A stretch of 64,000 bases of DNA from Capitulum mitella (Eukaryota > Arthropoda > Thecostraca > Pollicipedomorpha > Pollicipedidae). Below are positions 22,901-36,400 of this stretch, piece after piece. Every line of letters begins with the position of its first letter. Positions within the stretch are counted from its first letter, which is position 1. The position numbers and the translations under genes were made by a program. The notes under the pieces are model-generated. The model had not been told where the DNA came from and searched no databases. It saw nothing but the letters and a program-made list of their open reading frames with translations. The stretch covers positions 7,151,501 to 7,215,500 of the forward strand of contig CP099848.1 in the NCBI GenBank assembly GCA_030062745.1. The letters are read 5' to 3'.

Positions 22901-25900
22901 TGTCTGAAGCGATGCGTGCATAGTGTTTGGTGCAGGGCGATCTGGAGATGAGCGAAATGAGCCCAATGAACTCCGTGTTGCGCTCCTACGATGCCCACCT
23001 CCCAGAGGCTTTTCTTTCTTAGAATGCATAAACAAAGTTTCCTAGGTTTGGGAAACGACACATCTCTTACCGCATTTAAAAAGGAACTACAGCCCGGCCC
23101 ATCGTTAAAAAAAGGAGAAACGTTTAGCACATCTCATTCAAAACAACCAGATCTGTCCGTGATTGTTGGAACATTTTTGTCAAGTCTACGGACGAACACT
23201 AAAAAGCTCCTCAAGAGATCATATGAACATGAACGAGAAACATGGAGTGAAGAAACTGGTCCTCCGCAATACTCTTGTTAATATACGGGTACATGAGGAG
23301 AAGCACCGTCGTAATAAAAATAAATCGGACAATCCATAAGAGACGCCGCGTATCAAAAGTCCACTGCGTCATAACTCGTGCAGTGCACCAGGTGGGAAAT
23401 ATTTCGATAAACCACGAGTTCAATATCTCACGTCCAGAGCAGCGAGCGTGATAAAGCTGTCTTCCCCTGACGCTATCTTTCGGTGCCAGAATTACCTACA
23501 GAATATTCTGCCACACGGACAGTTTATCTTGGTTCATGAATGCAAATAGCGTTGTTTCACGTGGTACGCCTGACATCAATATTGCGTCATCTGTCCCGGA
23601 GCCACCCGCACACTGCCATAAATATTTACCGGCGCGATAGTCGGGCCAGGTCGGCGCCCGGGGTGTGCGATAGCGAACGGTATCCTTCAGACAGCGCCGG
23701 CGGCCGACGTGTCGGCGACGACGGCGGGGCCGGCCGCGTGCAATCTCGGCCAACGAGCGCCGTGATTCTCCCTCGCCTCCTATTGTCGGCAGCGAGCCGA
23801 TCTCCGCTGCGGCGGTGTGGCCCCCCTGCGCCGCGACCGCCGCCTGGCGTCGGACGAGACCGTCGCGTCGTCCGCCTCTCCCGGTCCGGGAGCGAGGAGC
23901 GACTGCGTACGGCTCACGCCGCTGCCGCCGCCGCTGCCATTGTCATGGCCCGCTCATGACCTCTGCCACCCGGCGGCGGCGCACGGCCAGGCCCCGCCGC
24001 GGCCGCTGCCGGCCCGAGCCTGCCAGGCCCGTGCAACAATGCACAGTGCACCAGTCATTGGCTGGCGGCGGGGGACGGGGGGGGGGGGCTCGGACGCACT
24101 GCCGACCTGGCAACAGGCGAAGTCCGAGGCCGCTGGCGGCAAGCTCGGCGGGTGAACGTCGCCTCCTCTGGGTACACGTGTCCGGTGCAGCCCAGCAGGT
24201 GAACACCGCCGCCTCGGGATACAACCGCCCGGTGTGGTTCGGCCCGTTTGAGCTCTGGTGAAAATAACTGGGCACCCAGCCCGAAGGCTCTCCGCACTAT
24301 ATCAAGGTGCTGGCCATTCTTATTCATACATTCATTTAGTTTGCACGTGCTCCGTAATGCAGTTCTTTTGGAGAGGTAAAGGGGGCGTGGTTTTGTGGGT
24401 TATAAACCATGAGGCTTTTGACTGTTACTCCGCCTCCACCTGCAATCTTCTCAATTCAGAGGCAAGAACACGCAGAGCGAGTGTGAAATCATTTAGCTGC
24501 GTTAAGGAAAGGATGTATGTCTTGCCGCATTTCAAAAACAAAGAATACAACCAAACCTGTTGTTTGTTAAAAAAAGACGTTTGGCACCTTACAATAGCAT
24601 CAATCCCTACAACAGAAACGTATTATAATACAAACAAACAACAGCAGTTTTGCCAATGATCCAAACCTCTGGTTTTGAATGAAAGACGAAGGCATTACAA
24701 CTAAACGGATTACTGAACGAGTTTTTGTGGAAAAAAAGACGAAACGCGAAGGCCATTTTTTCCCCAGCCGACAGCGTTCCTGAAAACCGCTTATGCGGAA
24801 ATGCCTTCCGCAGCCATATCGCTACCTTGACTCGAAGTCCTCGAAGGCAACCTTTAGAGATATTTCATGACGGCATTCAGGTATCAGCGGCTACCATCTG
24901 TGAACGGGGACATAATTCATGTCACGGCTGGCCTAACATGGAAGGCGACGCGTAACGGCTGACGGCTGCCAGCGATAGCCTGCCCGATAATTGTTCACAC
25001 CTCCCGTTTTTAACATGCTGTGGGTGGCTCCTTACAAGGACCCTAATCCAGGGCCAGTTAATTTGGGATGAATAGGGTGTTGTGGACATTCGCAATCTGC
25101 GGGCTTTCTTTCTTCCCGAATATATCAGGAGATTGCCTATTCAACCAGTGAACAGCGTCATATATCTGACATCTAATACCGGCCAATGATTTTGTCAGAG
25201 TCATCTATCTTAAGACGTGAAGATGGTTTCATCGCTGATGCGTTTAAATTAACCTGAACATAATGGCTCGACCACCAGCGGTAAAATGTCTGAGGTCTAA
25301 GTGCTTCTTATGAACAAATATAGCCTTGCCGACTCAAGCGTATCTACATGCCGCAACGTGCAAATATAGTTACCGGCCAGCAAGGGTGCACATGTGCCAA
25401 TTCAAAAAGATAAAAATCCACCTTGATTATGGTACAAATGTAGCCCAGCTGTGCAGACATAGTATGGGCCTTTGTAGCTTTTGAGCTGGCGTAGTCACAT
25501 GTTGATTTTATTTCTCGCCAAGCTCACTGCATTCGATACCTGAACTGAAGTAGCGCTGATCTCGTCCTGACAAAATGGGTTCGAGTTCCATCGCACCCGG
25601 TACCTGGCTCGCAAGCAGGTTAGTAACTAGTCAGTGCATGTACTGTCACATGGGCATGTCGTACATTTGACCGCGTCGTCATTCAAATGTATGTCCGGCA
25701 AAAAAGTCTTCCTTTTACTTACTTGTCTTCTTACTTACTTATTTTTACTTACTATTTGTCTTACTTGCTTACTTTTACTTACTACCTGTCTTACTTATTA
25801 CTTTATCTCATTTGTCATCTTAAGATCGAACTTTGCTAATGGCAATGACTGAAGTTTTTCCATGACTTTCTTCAAATACTTATTAGGCAAGAATGAAAGC

Positions 25901-28900
25901 TTTGTTGATATCGTCAATTTTGAGCAAATACGCTAGGTTCTCACCCCGTCAGACGTGCCGCCATCATTGCAATACCAGACCTCCCAAGCGCCACAAGCAA
26001 CAGTCCACCTCCCTGCCGACCGCTGTCCTGCCCGCGTCACGCACCTGCCGAGGAGCGAATCGTCCGAAACGCTGCGCTGGACGTGACCGGAGGTCCAGCC
26101 GCGCGCGACACGTCTCCGAGGCCCGGCGCCGCCTGCAGGCCGGGGTCGGCGCGTCCCCACGCCGTCCGTGGTGCGCCGCTGCGCCCGGACGGTCTCCGGG
26201 CGCATTGATAAACGCCGACCGGCTCCGTCGTGACTTGCAGTCGCCGGGGCTGCCGCCTCAAAGCGCGGACGTTTCTCCCGCGGATTACCCGTATGGGAGA
26301 CTGCTTTATGGGCCTCATTACCTCCGGGCATATTGATGAAGCCCGGCCTCGCCCGGCCTCCTGCAGGTGGCACAAGCCACGGCCGCGGGCGGCGACGGAC
26401 CGGGCGGGCGGCGACGGCTCACTCCGCGCGGCTCCCCGCCTTCCGCGCGGGCGGCTCTCGGCGCGGTTGGCAGTCGTCGCACGTCGCCGCGGCCACCACG
26501 CCTCGCTGTCTGCCTGCCGCCCGCCGAGCGGTGTAGCGCCCGGCCGCCTCCGGCCGTCGGTCCAAGTGCGGCCGCTCGTGCCGTCAGGACGGGAGACGGG
26601 CCGGACCGGCCGGCCGCGCCCCCGCCGCGCCCATCCGGCCGGCAGCCGCCGCCGCCGACGCCGGCCGCCGATACCATATCGGGCGCGGCCGGCGCGGTCC
26701 GGGGTGCGCCACCGGTCCGCGCTGGACCGGGCCTATTGTGGCGGCGGCCGCCGCGAGTACGGCAGCGGCGGCCGGTCGCCGGCCGCCGGCCGTCGTCCCA
26801 CGGCTGTCCAGCGCCCCCCCCCCCCCGCCGGCTTCGCCGATGAGTTCGACGCTGCCCCGCAACGCGCGGCCGCCGGCGAGCCAGTCGCGCCCCGGGCGGT
26901 GCCTGGGGCGGCGTTGGTTCAAGGCCGAGTGGCTCGGAAAACGATCCAGAAGCGGCGCCCACCGCTGCGTTACAATGCCGGAGGCGGAGACTCCAAGGAG
27001 CGACGTCCCTCGGCGGGTGAGATCGCTGGCCGCCGCCGCCGCTCCGGCGCTCGCGGACTCTGTCCCCGACGTGCGGACTGCAGGCTGCCGCCGCAGCAGT
27101 TATCACTCGGAGCGGGCCGTTTGGACACGGCGCGGTACCCGTGCGGAATCCGCGCCGGCGGCCCGACAGGACCAGACCGGGCATTACTCGCCCGGTTGGG
27201 CTACCCTGCAGGCCGGCCGGCGGCGCCACAGGAGGCGGGACGCTCGTCCGAGCCGCCCAAACCGGCGGCGTCTGGCGTTCGCCGCGCTCCGCGGGCCGAG
27301 GGGCGCAGAGTGCGGAATGGGGATGTGTGGCAGGGTGCTGTTACTGTGGCTCTCTGGCGGGACAGGTCCCGAGACATGGCATTCCGTGTCGTTTCTGGTC
27401 CGTGCAGGACGGCGCTCCAAAACCGACCTTTCCCCGTACCCCGCCGAAGAGCTGGACTCCTCGCCGTGCGGCCAGTCTTTGGTACATACATGAAGCTTAC
27501 GAAAAGGAAACGAGATGAAAATAAAACATGAATGTCATGAGCAACACGATAACGGTCTGGCTACCTTGTACCGTCAGGCACTGCGCGCTTGATAATTAAA
27601 CCCTGTCGTGCTCGCCAACGATTCCCCACTTCATCCCACCAGCGGACTGCAGCCACGGGCGAGCCAGCCGATAACGGCCTTTTCCCCGTCGGCCGGCGTG
27701 CCGATCCGCTAAACAGGAAGTGGCCGCTGCGCTCGGCGTGTTGTCTGCTGCGCCCAGCACGTGCCGGACACGACAACATCCGGCGAGCGGGCCGCGCCGG
27801 CGGCCGGCCGCGGCCCACATGCAAATGTATGGAAAACGGCCCCGGATCGGCCCGTTCGATTGGGTGAGGGCGCGGCGGGACCGGCGGCGTCGGCCCTCGT
27901 TCTCTCGTCGTTCCGGGCCCGCGGACGTGCGGACACGGTGACGAGAGGCACGAGACGGGCGCCGATTGGGGCGAGAATGATTGGGGATTGAGTTACGTGG
28001 TCGCCTGGAGGAACGTTACAGTTGCGCTTGCTTCGCCAGAGCCCGACGTAGCGGGAAGTGCGTACAGGTATGTTAGCAACAGAAGGTGTCAAAACTGCTA
28101 ATAACGAAAAAACTGAATTGGCTGGAAGAAAATGTTGCAGGTGCTTAGTTATGCGGAAGATCGATAAAAAGACAACAGCAAGTTGCAAGCCGGAAATTAT
28201 CAAAGAGAGGTGTTTAGTTTGAGGAAATGTGATATGCCGCATGAGCTCGTTTTGGCAGATCCCGTCTCTTCAGAACCCTCATCGAGGTTTCCTACACCAT
28301 TTCTCTCATTTGCACGTCAGTCATTCCCCAAAACTTTCCGTCTTTCGCTAAAACTGATGCATTATTCTGCCCAATGTAGACTACGTGCTGTGTGTTGCAA
28401 TGGCTCAGTCAGAATTTTCTGAAGGGCAGGGGAGCTCAGTGTGAACTGAAATCATACGAAAACCGCCTCCCGGGAAGACGATGAGCAATGGTTTTCACAA
28501 AAAATGCGGGCTTGAGGGGGAGGGGGCCTGTCCCCGCCCTTGACTGCGCCTACGGTCGTTGTGTCATCAAGCTGACTCATCATTTCGAAACGTTCCCAAC
28601 ATAAATCCTCACACATCTTGGTGCCTTTGGCGTATGCTGTAAAAGCTAATCTAACAGGGAGGAGCTCACTTCAAAGGATCTGAATCGCTCTTGTGTGGTC
28701 TTCGCCTACACACTACAGATTACCAATTACCTCCAGCAGATAGTGCGCGGTACTTGTCGCTGGTGGGTGCGGTACGTTATGGATGGTCCGTAATTTCAGT
28801 CGCCTCGCCCGTCCCGTGCGGCCGTCTCGGTCCTCTGTGGTTCTGCGCGTCCGACGCACCATAAATCCGCCATCGCCGTGCAGGCTGATGTAATGGCCTG

Positions 28901-30377
28901 TCCGTGTGTCCCTCGTGTCCCCAGCGGCTCGGCACCTCGTGTTTACGGCGATGACCCGGTCTCGCCGGTGAGCCGCCCTTAGGCGGCGCGTTTTTCAGCC
29001 ACGGCGGCTCCTCGGCTCGCACCGCGGCGCCGCCGACGGACGCGCGACCGCTCAGCGCCGGAGCCCGCTGATCCGCGCAGGAATTCGGCGGAGCGCACGG
29101 CGGAGCGCGGTGCCGCCGCTGATGGACCGGCGACAGCCCGGCCCGCCGCCGCGCAGACCGATGTTGCTGCAGGCGGCCGCCATCAGTCCTCCCGGCCGCC
29201 CGCTAACACATTCGCCATGCGCGGCGGCCGCGTGAACACGCACGCCGACGCTCAATTACGCGCTGCCGCGGCGCCCGCGCATCGCTCCTGGCCGGCGCGC
29301 CGGGGGGGGGGGGGGCGCCGCCGCGTGTGCACGGCGCGCGGGTGCGGCGGCGGCGGCGGCGCCGAATCGGAACGGGTCAGATGGCGGCCCAGATAGGCGC
29401 TGTTCGTGTCGGTCGTCGGTATCGGCGCGGCATCGCTGATGGGTCGGAGATGGCTCGGCGCTCATTAGGTGGCCGCTCTGAGGGGCGAGGAGCCCGCTAC
29501 GGCGGAAGTGCTGGGGACGGGAAGGGGAACGAGAGGCACAGGATGCCGGCTGAAAGAGAAGCAACAGATTCCAGGTCGACGAATCGAACATATCTGATGT
29601 TTGAGCACGATATCGGGGGGCTGGAGGCGGCGGCGCTGGGCGCCCCTGGCAGCTGAACTCGTCGTTAACTGGTCCAGCCGAGGCGACGAGATGCGCGCGG
29701 ATGTCGGCCAGTCGGACGGGAAGACTAATTGCTGCCGTCCTGCCAGCATCGGTGGCAGGACGGGCGTACTTAACTTTAAAATGAACGTTCCTGAGTGTCG
29801 CTCTATCGACGTTATAGCGGATGTGGGAAGGAGTCCGTCAGGTGCTTTTAGATAGCGGTGTTTAATGAATCTCTGAAGAAACTCATCCTGGCTCTTGTAT
29901 AGCTTGGATTTCAGTGAAGTCATTGGTCTGGATTCATTGGTATGAGTACTGACGAAATGACTGATAAAACAGATGACGGTGGCGTGGTGGCGACTTTACT
30001 TGTAAACGTAATGCTTCTGCTTATTTTTGAACATAGAACACAGAAGGGATATATCTGTCAAGTCTATCAAGTATCTATCAAGATTCATTACAAACATGGA
30101 AGTGCATGTACTTGATGCGGACCTTACCAACTTGGCATGTCATCATTCGTTCTTTGGTACTGTGCGGAACGAAATCATTTCGTTTCATACAGCCATTGCC
30201 GGAAATGGGTCTAGAGCTACTGATTCTGAAAATGCTCCTACATGGAAGCCTGAAAATGACCCCTACTAAAAGCGAGAATGTGCAGGGACGTAGCCAAGGG
30301 GACGCATAGGAATCATGTCCCCCCGAGCCAAGCGGTCTACACTAGATGTATAGTAATTCGCAGGAATACGGAACAGT

Positions 30378-30432
<55 letters not shown>

Positions 30433-33400
30433 TATATATGTATATATGTATGTATTCTCACATATATATGTACATATATATGTATATATATACTGAAAAA
30501 CAAACATTGTATGCTTTCCTGTGCTTTATATATGAGGCAAATTGCATAAAATTGGTGGTTTTTCCTGTAAATTTCGTCGCATGTCAGTCGTGTATGGCAA
30601 AGTTTGACATTTGGCCCCCTCCCCCTGAAGAAAATTCTGGCTACGTGTCAGAGAATGTGTACCGTGAAATGGAACACCGTGTGTCTCATCGCGCGAACAG
30701 TTGTGAACAAGCCAATTCCTTATGTTCTGAGGCCATCACATGGCATTAACAGATTAAACGTCAAAAGTGACTGCTGATGGATGGCGACCAATGTTGCCTT
30801 CGCCCAGAGCGAGAAAAAGAAAAATAACACCCATGGGGACGAAGCAGCTGTTCGAGAGAAGCGATCCAGCTAGACGTCAGCTTAACAGCCCAGTGGGTTA
30901 TCAGCCGTTCGGTGCTGAGAGGTGGAGGACTGGCCCGTCAGAGACCTCCGAGCCGACCTCCGAGCGGCCCCTCTGAGGTCAGAGAGGTCACCTCTCCATC
31001 CGACACCGGCCGACAGCCGAGCCACCGGCCGGAGCCTTCAGCGTGGGAGAGCAGCCCGCGTGAGACGAGCAGCCGCTCCGTTCCCGGGGCACACACAGGT
31101 ACGACAGCCCGCGTATCAACACACGCTGATGGACGGCCTGGGAGACTGACACGCAAACAAACGGCGCCGCTGGACAGCAACGAAAACAAACGCGCCCTGC
31201 CGAGGGGAAAACATACGCGCAATGAGACGGCGTCCCGCGGGACGCGCGCTCAAGACAGGACCTCAACGGGTCTCTTCTCTGCTGGCCGATCACTCACGCT
31301 AACGTAACCGCTCTACTCTCCCCGGTCATGTTTTCACTCCAGCTGGTGAAAACGGGTCTTCCAATGAGCCGGCCGAGCTCCCATTCATCCGTCCAGCGGG
31401 CCGCGACACCCGAGACGGCGTGGGCCCCAGTCGGCGAGACTGGCCGACCAAGGCCGCGTGCCACACGCCACCCGTTTGGGTAATCGACGCCGCCTGAATG
31501 GGGCGCACCGTTGATTCACCAGCCCCGGCCCCGGCGCCAGCTGAGCCAGCTCGGAAGCCACCGGCTGCCAGCCAGGGAGACGTCAGCACGTGGCAGCGCT
31601 GCTCGTCTCGCAATTATATATACCCGGCTCGGCGTCTGGGCGCGGCCGCCAGCTGATGGGTCACGGGCGCGGCTGCGAAACGGACTGGGCGCCGGAACGC
31701 CGCCATCTGACGGAGGCCTTCGTTCATGTCAGCCTAGATGAATGGCAAGCAGAGACGAGCAAGCCTGGAGGCGTCCTAGCGGGTGTAATACGGGATCGGG
31801 ATTCGATAGAGACGGCAAACGCATTTCCATCCAAATTTGAAGCCAGGCCCCGTAGCTCCGTCCCATTCACCATGCTGAGTCGAGCCGCTTTTGGCGGATG
31901 GCCTCACGGAGACAGTGACAGGTTTTTCATCCAACGTCTCACTCAAATTCAAAGGAAATCAATCGTCCTGTCCTTTTGGGCGCGCCCCAAGCTGTGAGGT
32001 TTTTAGAAGGCGGCCCGGCCGGCGGGGAGGCATCAGCACGGGCCGATGACCCGAGTCTTGGCCACCTCTCCTCAGATGGTATCGTCTGGCCGACCGGCCG
32101 GCCCGGCCCGCCCGCCCCGCAGCCGCATTGTGTGCGCGCAGGCGGCCGCGATGGCAGACCAGGTGCGTGTCCGAGCGGCCGCCACCCACGCGGCGTAGTC
32201 TCTGTTTGTCGCGGATAGCGCGGCGCGCGTGGGCGGTGCCGGGCGCGGCCGCCGCCGACGTCGGCCAGTGCAGGACTTGCCGATACGCCGGGGAGATCAG
32301 GTTTCCGTGATAACGCGGGCTTGCGCAGCTGTCACGGATTCAACGCGGGACGCCGCGTCGGCCATCAAAACCGCGCCGAAGGCGAGCTCCGTGTAGAGCT
32401 GACGCCACAGTTCACGTTGCGGTAGCTTCGCCCAGCGTCGCTGCGTCAGTCCGTCGCTCGACAGCGTCCGTCGTCACGAATCATCTCTCCTTGCCGAACT
32501 CCGTACCTCGGCCCAGACGATTGACGATATGGAGATGTACGTAACATATTTTGTCCTTCCAAGAGCCCACACGTTACAGTTAATCTCCAGGGACTGTTAT
32601 GACAGCGCATATCAACACACGTCGGCCGATTCTAAATGGAGGAAGCTATGCAGACGGCCACTAGATCATATTTTTCGCCTCCAGATCTCCAGCTCCATAA
32701 ACATTTCGCCAAACGTGAAACCAGACACCAGAACTGGTGAAGTATGGGCGTATCAGTTCATAGGCGATAGGACAGGTAGAGCGGCTGCCCTACTAACTTT
32801 GGAAGCTATTAAAATAAAACCTATGATGTGACATCGAAAGAAATTACCTTAGCATGGCTCGCGTTTCATCAACGTTAAAAAGCTCCTGCACCAACTATGA
32901 TAAACCCTCAACTGCCGTATCCGCTCCTTTGTCTTTCCAGAGCGCCCAGGGGGCATTATGCCACCACGCATGTTAGAGAGCTACCGCCGGCTAATGCCTC
33001 GGCCGGTCTTGTCGCACGAAACGGCACCGACACTAATTGACTCAAAATGCACGGAGCGTGGTCGGCGACGGGCTTGGCAATGACAGGCGGGCTCCCAGTG
33101 GCTCCGTATTTGGCGTCGTCAGCCTTCAGCGCAGTCGTCGCCCGGTCTGGTGCATCACCAGCCCTCCTGGCGCAGCTTCGTGCTCTGCCGATCGCGTCAA
33201 ACGCTTCGTTGGACTCAGGCGGCGCCCCTTGTTTTTAGTGCAGTTTTCGTACGTGTTTCATACATGGCTGCGTGGCTGGAGATCCGGGGAAGGTCGAGAC
33301 CCCCAAACATTGGAAGATTCAAACATTAGGTCTGCATTGTCGGGAACTGCCGAAAAGTATTCGGGAGGGGGAGGGGCCTGATCAGGACTACACGCCGGTT

Positions 33401-36400
33401 TTTCCAGTAATTGCCACAGGCCTAATGCTAACATATTTCAAAAGTGGGGGTCTGGACCGTCCAATCCCCTCAGGATCTCCAGCCGTAATACATGTCCGAT
33501 GAGCGTCGCCGTTCCCTGAGCTGATCCCTTCGAAAGTGATCCTGATTTGTGGTGAACTGCAGACTTCGCGACGGCTGATGGAGCATCATTCGAGCGCATA
33601 GGCTCAGGCGTTACATGTTTGAGCAGAACTGTGTAGTATGCGTCATTGTTTACCCTGAACGTCCAATGTTTTCAGACTCCCATAACTTGCCTCCTGGGGC
33701 GGCTACGGTGCTGAAATAAACGTTAGCCCTCTTCACAAACGCTGCAGTGCAGCGTTAAAATTTGCCTGTCGCCAGGAGCCGCCGCTCTCTTAGATATCAA
33801 CTAATTCAAGACCGCCACAGATCGCCGCGGTTTCTGCGGTTCTCGCGGCGGTCTCTGGCGGCGCAGCCTGTCGTTGTTTCTGCCGCCTGCAGCGAACGGT
33901 GGCCGTGTTTGCAAGGGGCCGAGCAGCAGGCGACAGACGGGACCGAGGTCGGACTGGCCGCTCGGCCGGTCAGATGACATGTCAATTGACAGTCCTTCAC
34001 GGCGGAACGGTCCGCAACTGAACGACCCCGGGCCGGCCTCGGAGGCGGCGCTGATCGGAGGCCTTGTTCGGCTGAGCCGTCGCAGTTGCCGCCACCACGG
34101 GAAAGCCGAGCTCTCGGGTTCGACGAAAAGTGGCACGAGTGGTAAGCAGCAATCCATTACCAGGTGATGATAGCGGATAAGGTGGTACAGTTTTGTGAGT
34201 AGTGGTTCTGTTTAGTGAGGCCCCGCCCAGGTGAATGGGCGTTTGTCAAGGACATTCAAGGTCTCACGCGATGTGCAGACGGGATGAAGTTTCTTGAAAT
34301 CGGAGCAAACTCTTCTGTGTACAGTAAGGGAGCACGGAGGACAAAGCATCGGCGTTAATTTACTTTGCAAACATGACCACGTTAAAAGGCAGTTGGGCTC
34401 CTGAACGTTGGCCAAAGCTGAGCGAGCACCACCAAGGTCACAAAATAGCCCAAGCGTGTCCGTCGAGCGTCCCCTGGCGTGGCCGGATGGCTGCCGGTGC
34501 GGCGGCGCTCCGCCCGGCTCCCCACACCCCACACCGCGGCCACCCGGCCGTCGGCGGCGGCGTCTGCTGCCCGGCGGCGCCGCCCACTCGGCGTCGGCGG
34601 GACTCGCTCGTGATTCACGCCGGCGGCGCCGCCTCCGGCACGGCGGCCGGCTCGCGCCGTGATGTCATCGGCTGCGATCCGCTGCGACGGCGCCGCCTCC
34701 GCCGCCGCCGACGGCCCGCATTGTCCGGCGCGGCCGGCGCCGGGCAGAGGCTGATAGAGGCGTCGCCACCCCGTCGCGAACCGACGCCGCCCGCGGCCGC
34801 CAAATAATGGGCCCGGACGGCCCGGCTGGCGGCCGTCGGCGGCTCCGTATGGCGGCGGGCCGGCCCGGGAAGCTGGACAGCAGGGGCTCTGGTGATGCGT
34901 CACGCCGCACCCTGGAGCCCCGGGCGCGTTGTCCGGTGTCGGCTTGGAGCAAGATGTTTTGATGTTGGGATTTTCAGGGGCATTGAGACATTATTGAAGC
35001 GGGAGAATACAAATACTTATTCTCCACGAAAAATGGTGTGGTTTACGGATAGAAAATTCATGGTATTTCAAAGTCGGTGCAAACAGCAGACATTTAATCA
35101 AATTTGACCTTCAGAGATGGTCTCACATGGTAACATGAACTATCGAGTTACGATAAAACCCTGGTGCCAAATGGTGAGACAGGAACAATATGTCACTTTC
35201 GAGGCCCGGTGAAGTTCAGTATATCAAGAGGCCATTCGAATTCTTCGTAGTTGTTTGGTATGCTACATGTTTGACAACAGACAAGCACTAAGCCAAAGGT
35301 AGAAAATTATCAATGTGAGGGATTTATAGCAAGATTGTCTTCAAGACACCTCAGACGGAAGAGCATAAGATTGATAATAATATTATAACCCGAGTTGCAG
35401 AAGATATTGTCTTAATTTTTGCATGCTTCTACAAACTTTGTACGTCTATGCATGTTGAAAAAAACAGGTAATACGTCTGGAAAATGATCAGCGGTACAAA
35501 GCTGAAGAAGCAGTATTCTAAACATGAGATCCTTCCCAGCTGACCACATATGGATTTTTCAAATCCACCTACATACAACAGTCTGTTTTATGACTGTGCG
35601 ATACGCTAGTTTCTTCGACCGCGTTGAATAAGATGAAATATGCTTATGTTCCTGTGAGTATTTTGGACGTTCCCAAATGATGGGTGCGCTCCGCCACAGT
35701 ATTTCGGAACATGACTAGGGCACACGAACGAATCCACCCACCGAAACTGCGCAGCCTCCTCCGGCGCGGAGCTGCCTCGTCAATCAACATCGCAACGGCG
35801 AAACCTGGAGAACGCCGGGCCAATCTCGACGCGCTCTCCTACGCAGAGCGACACGTGGCCCACGCCCCCATTTGTTACTCAGCGCACACACGGGCCGACT
35901 TCAAACGGACCGCCGCAGCTGTTCGGGCGCCTCGCTGCGCGGCGTAAGTGGGTCAGAGCCGGGGCGTGACCCTGGGGCTCGTGGCGCGGCCGCCGCCGGC
36001 CCTCCTGCGTCGCGTTCTCGCCGCACGCAGCCGGCGACGCTCGCGCGGTGACGTCACGTCCGGTCAGGGGACGGCGACCGGCGTTCGTCGTTCGACTCGC
36101 TCCTGCGCCGATGGCTGTTTGGTATGCGGACGGTTTTCCGACGTCTGCGGCACTGCCGGACGGTCGACAAATCGCTGGCGTCACCGGCCGAAACGGCCCG
36201 GGCCCTCCGCCCGCGAGAGCGGAGGGCCCGTGACTGAGTCCGGCGGGCGCGCGGGAAGAGAGGCGGGACCTCCAGCCAGGATTTCTCTCCGACCGGCCCG
36301 TCCCCAGCAGCGATTATTCATCCGTCCGTTATCGAGGCGATCAGCACGCGGGGCGGCGGCGGTGGCAGAGGTACGAGCGCCGGCATCGCTGTACGTCAGG

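Noticed and set aside
26230..27531. 433-codon open frame on the plus strand and a 303-codon one on the minus strand in the same place
   Set aside because: Both lie in an extreme GC island where stop codons are rare, with Arg/Pro/Gly/Ala-only composition and no recognisable motif.
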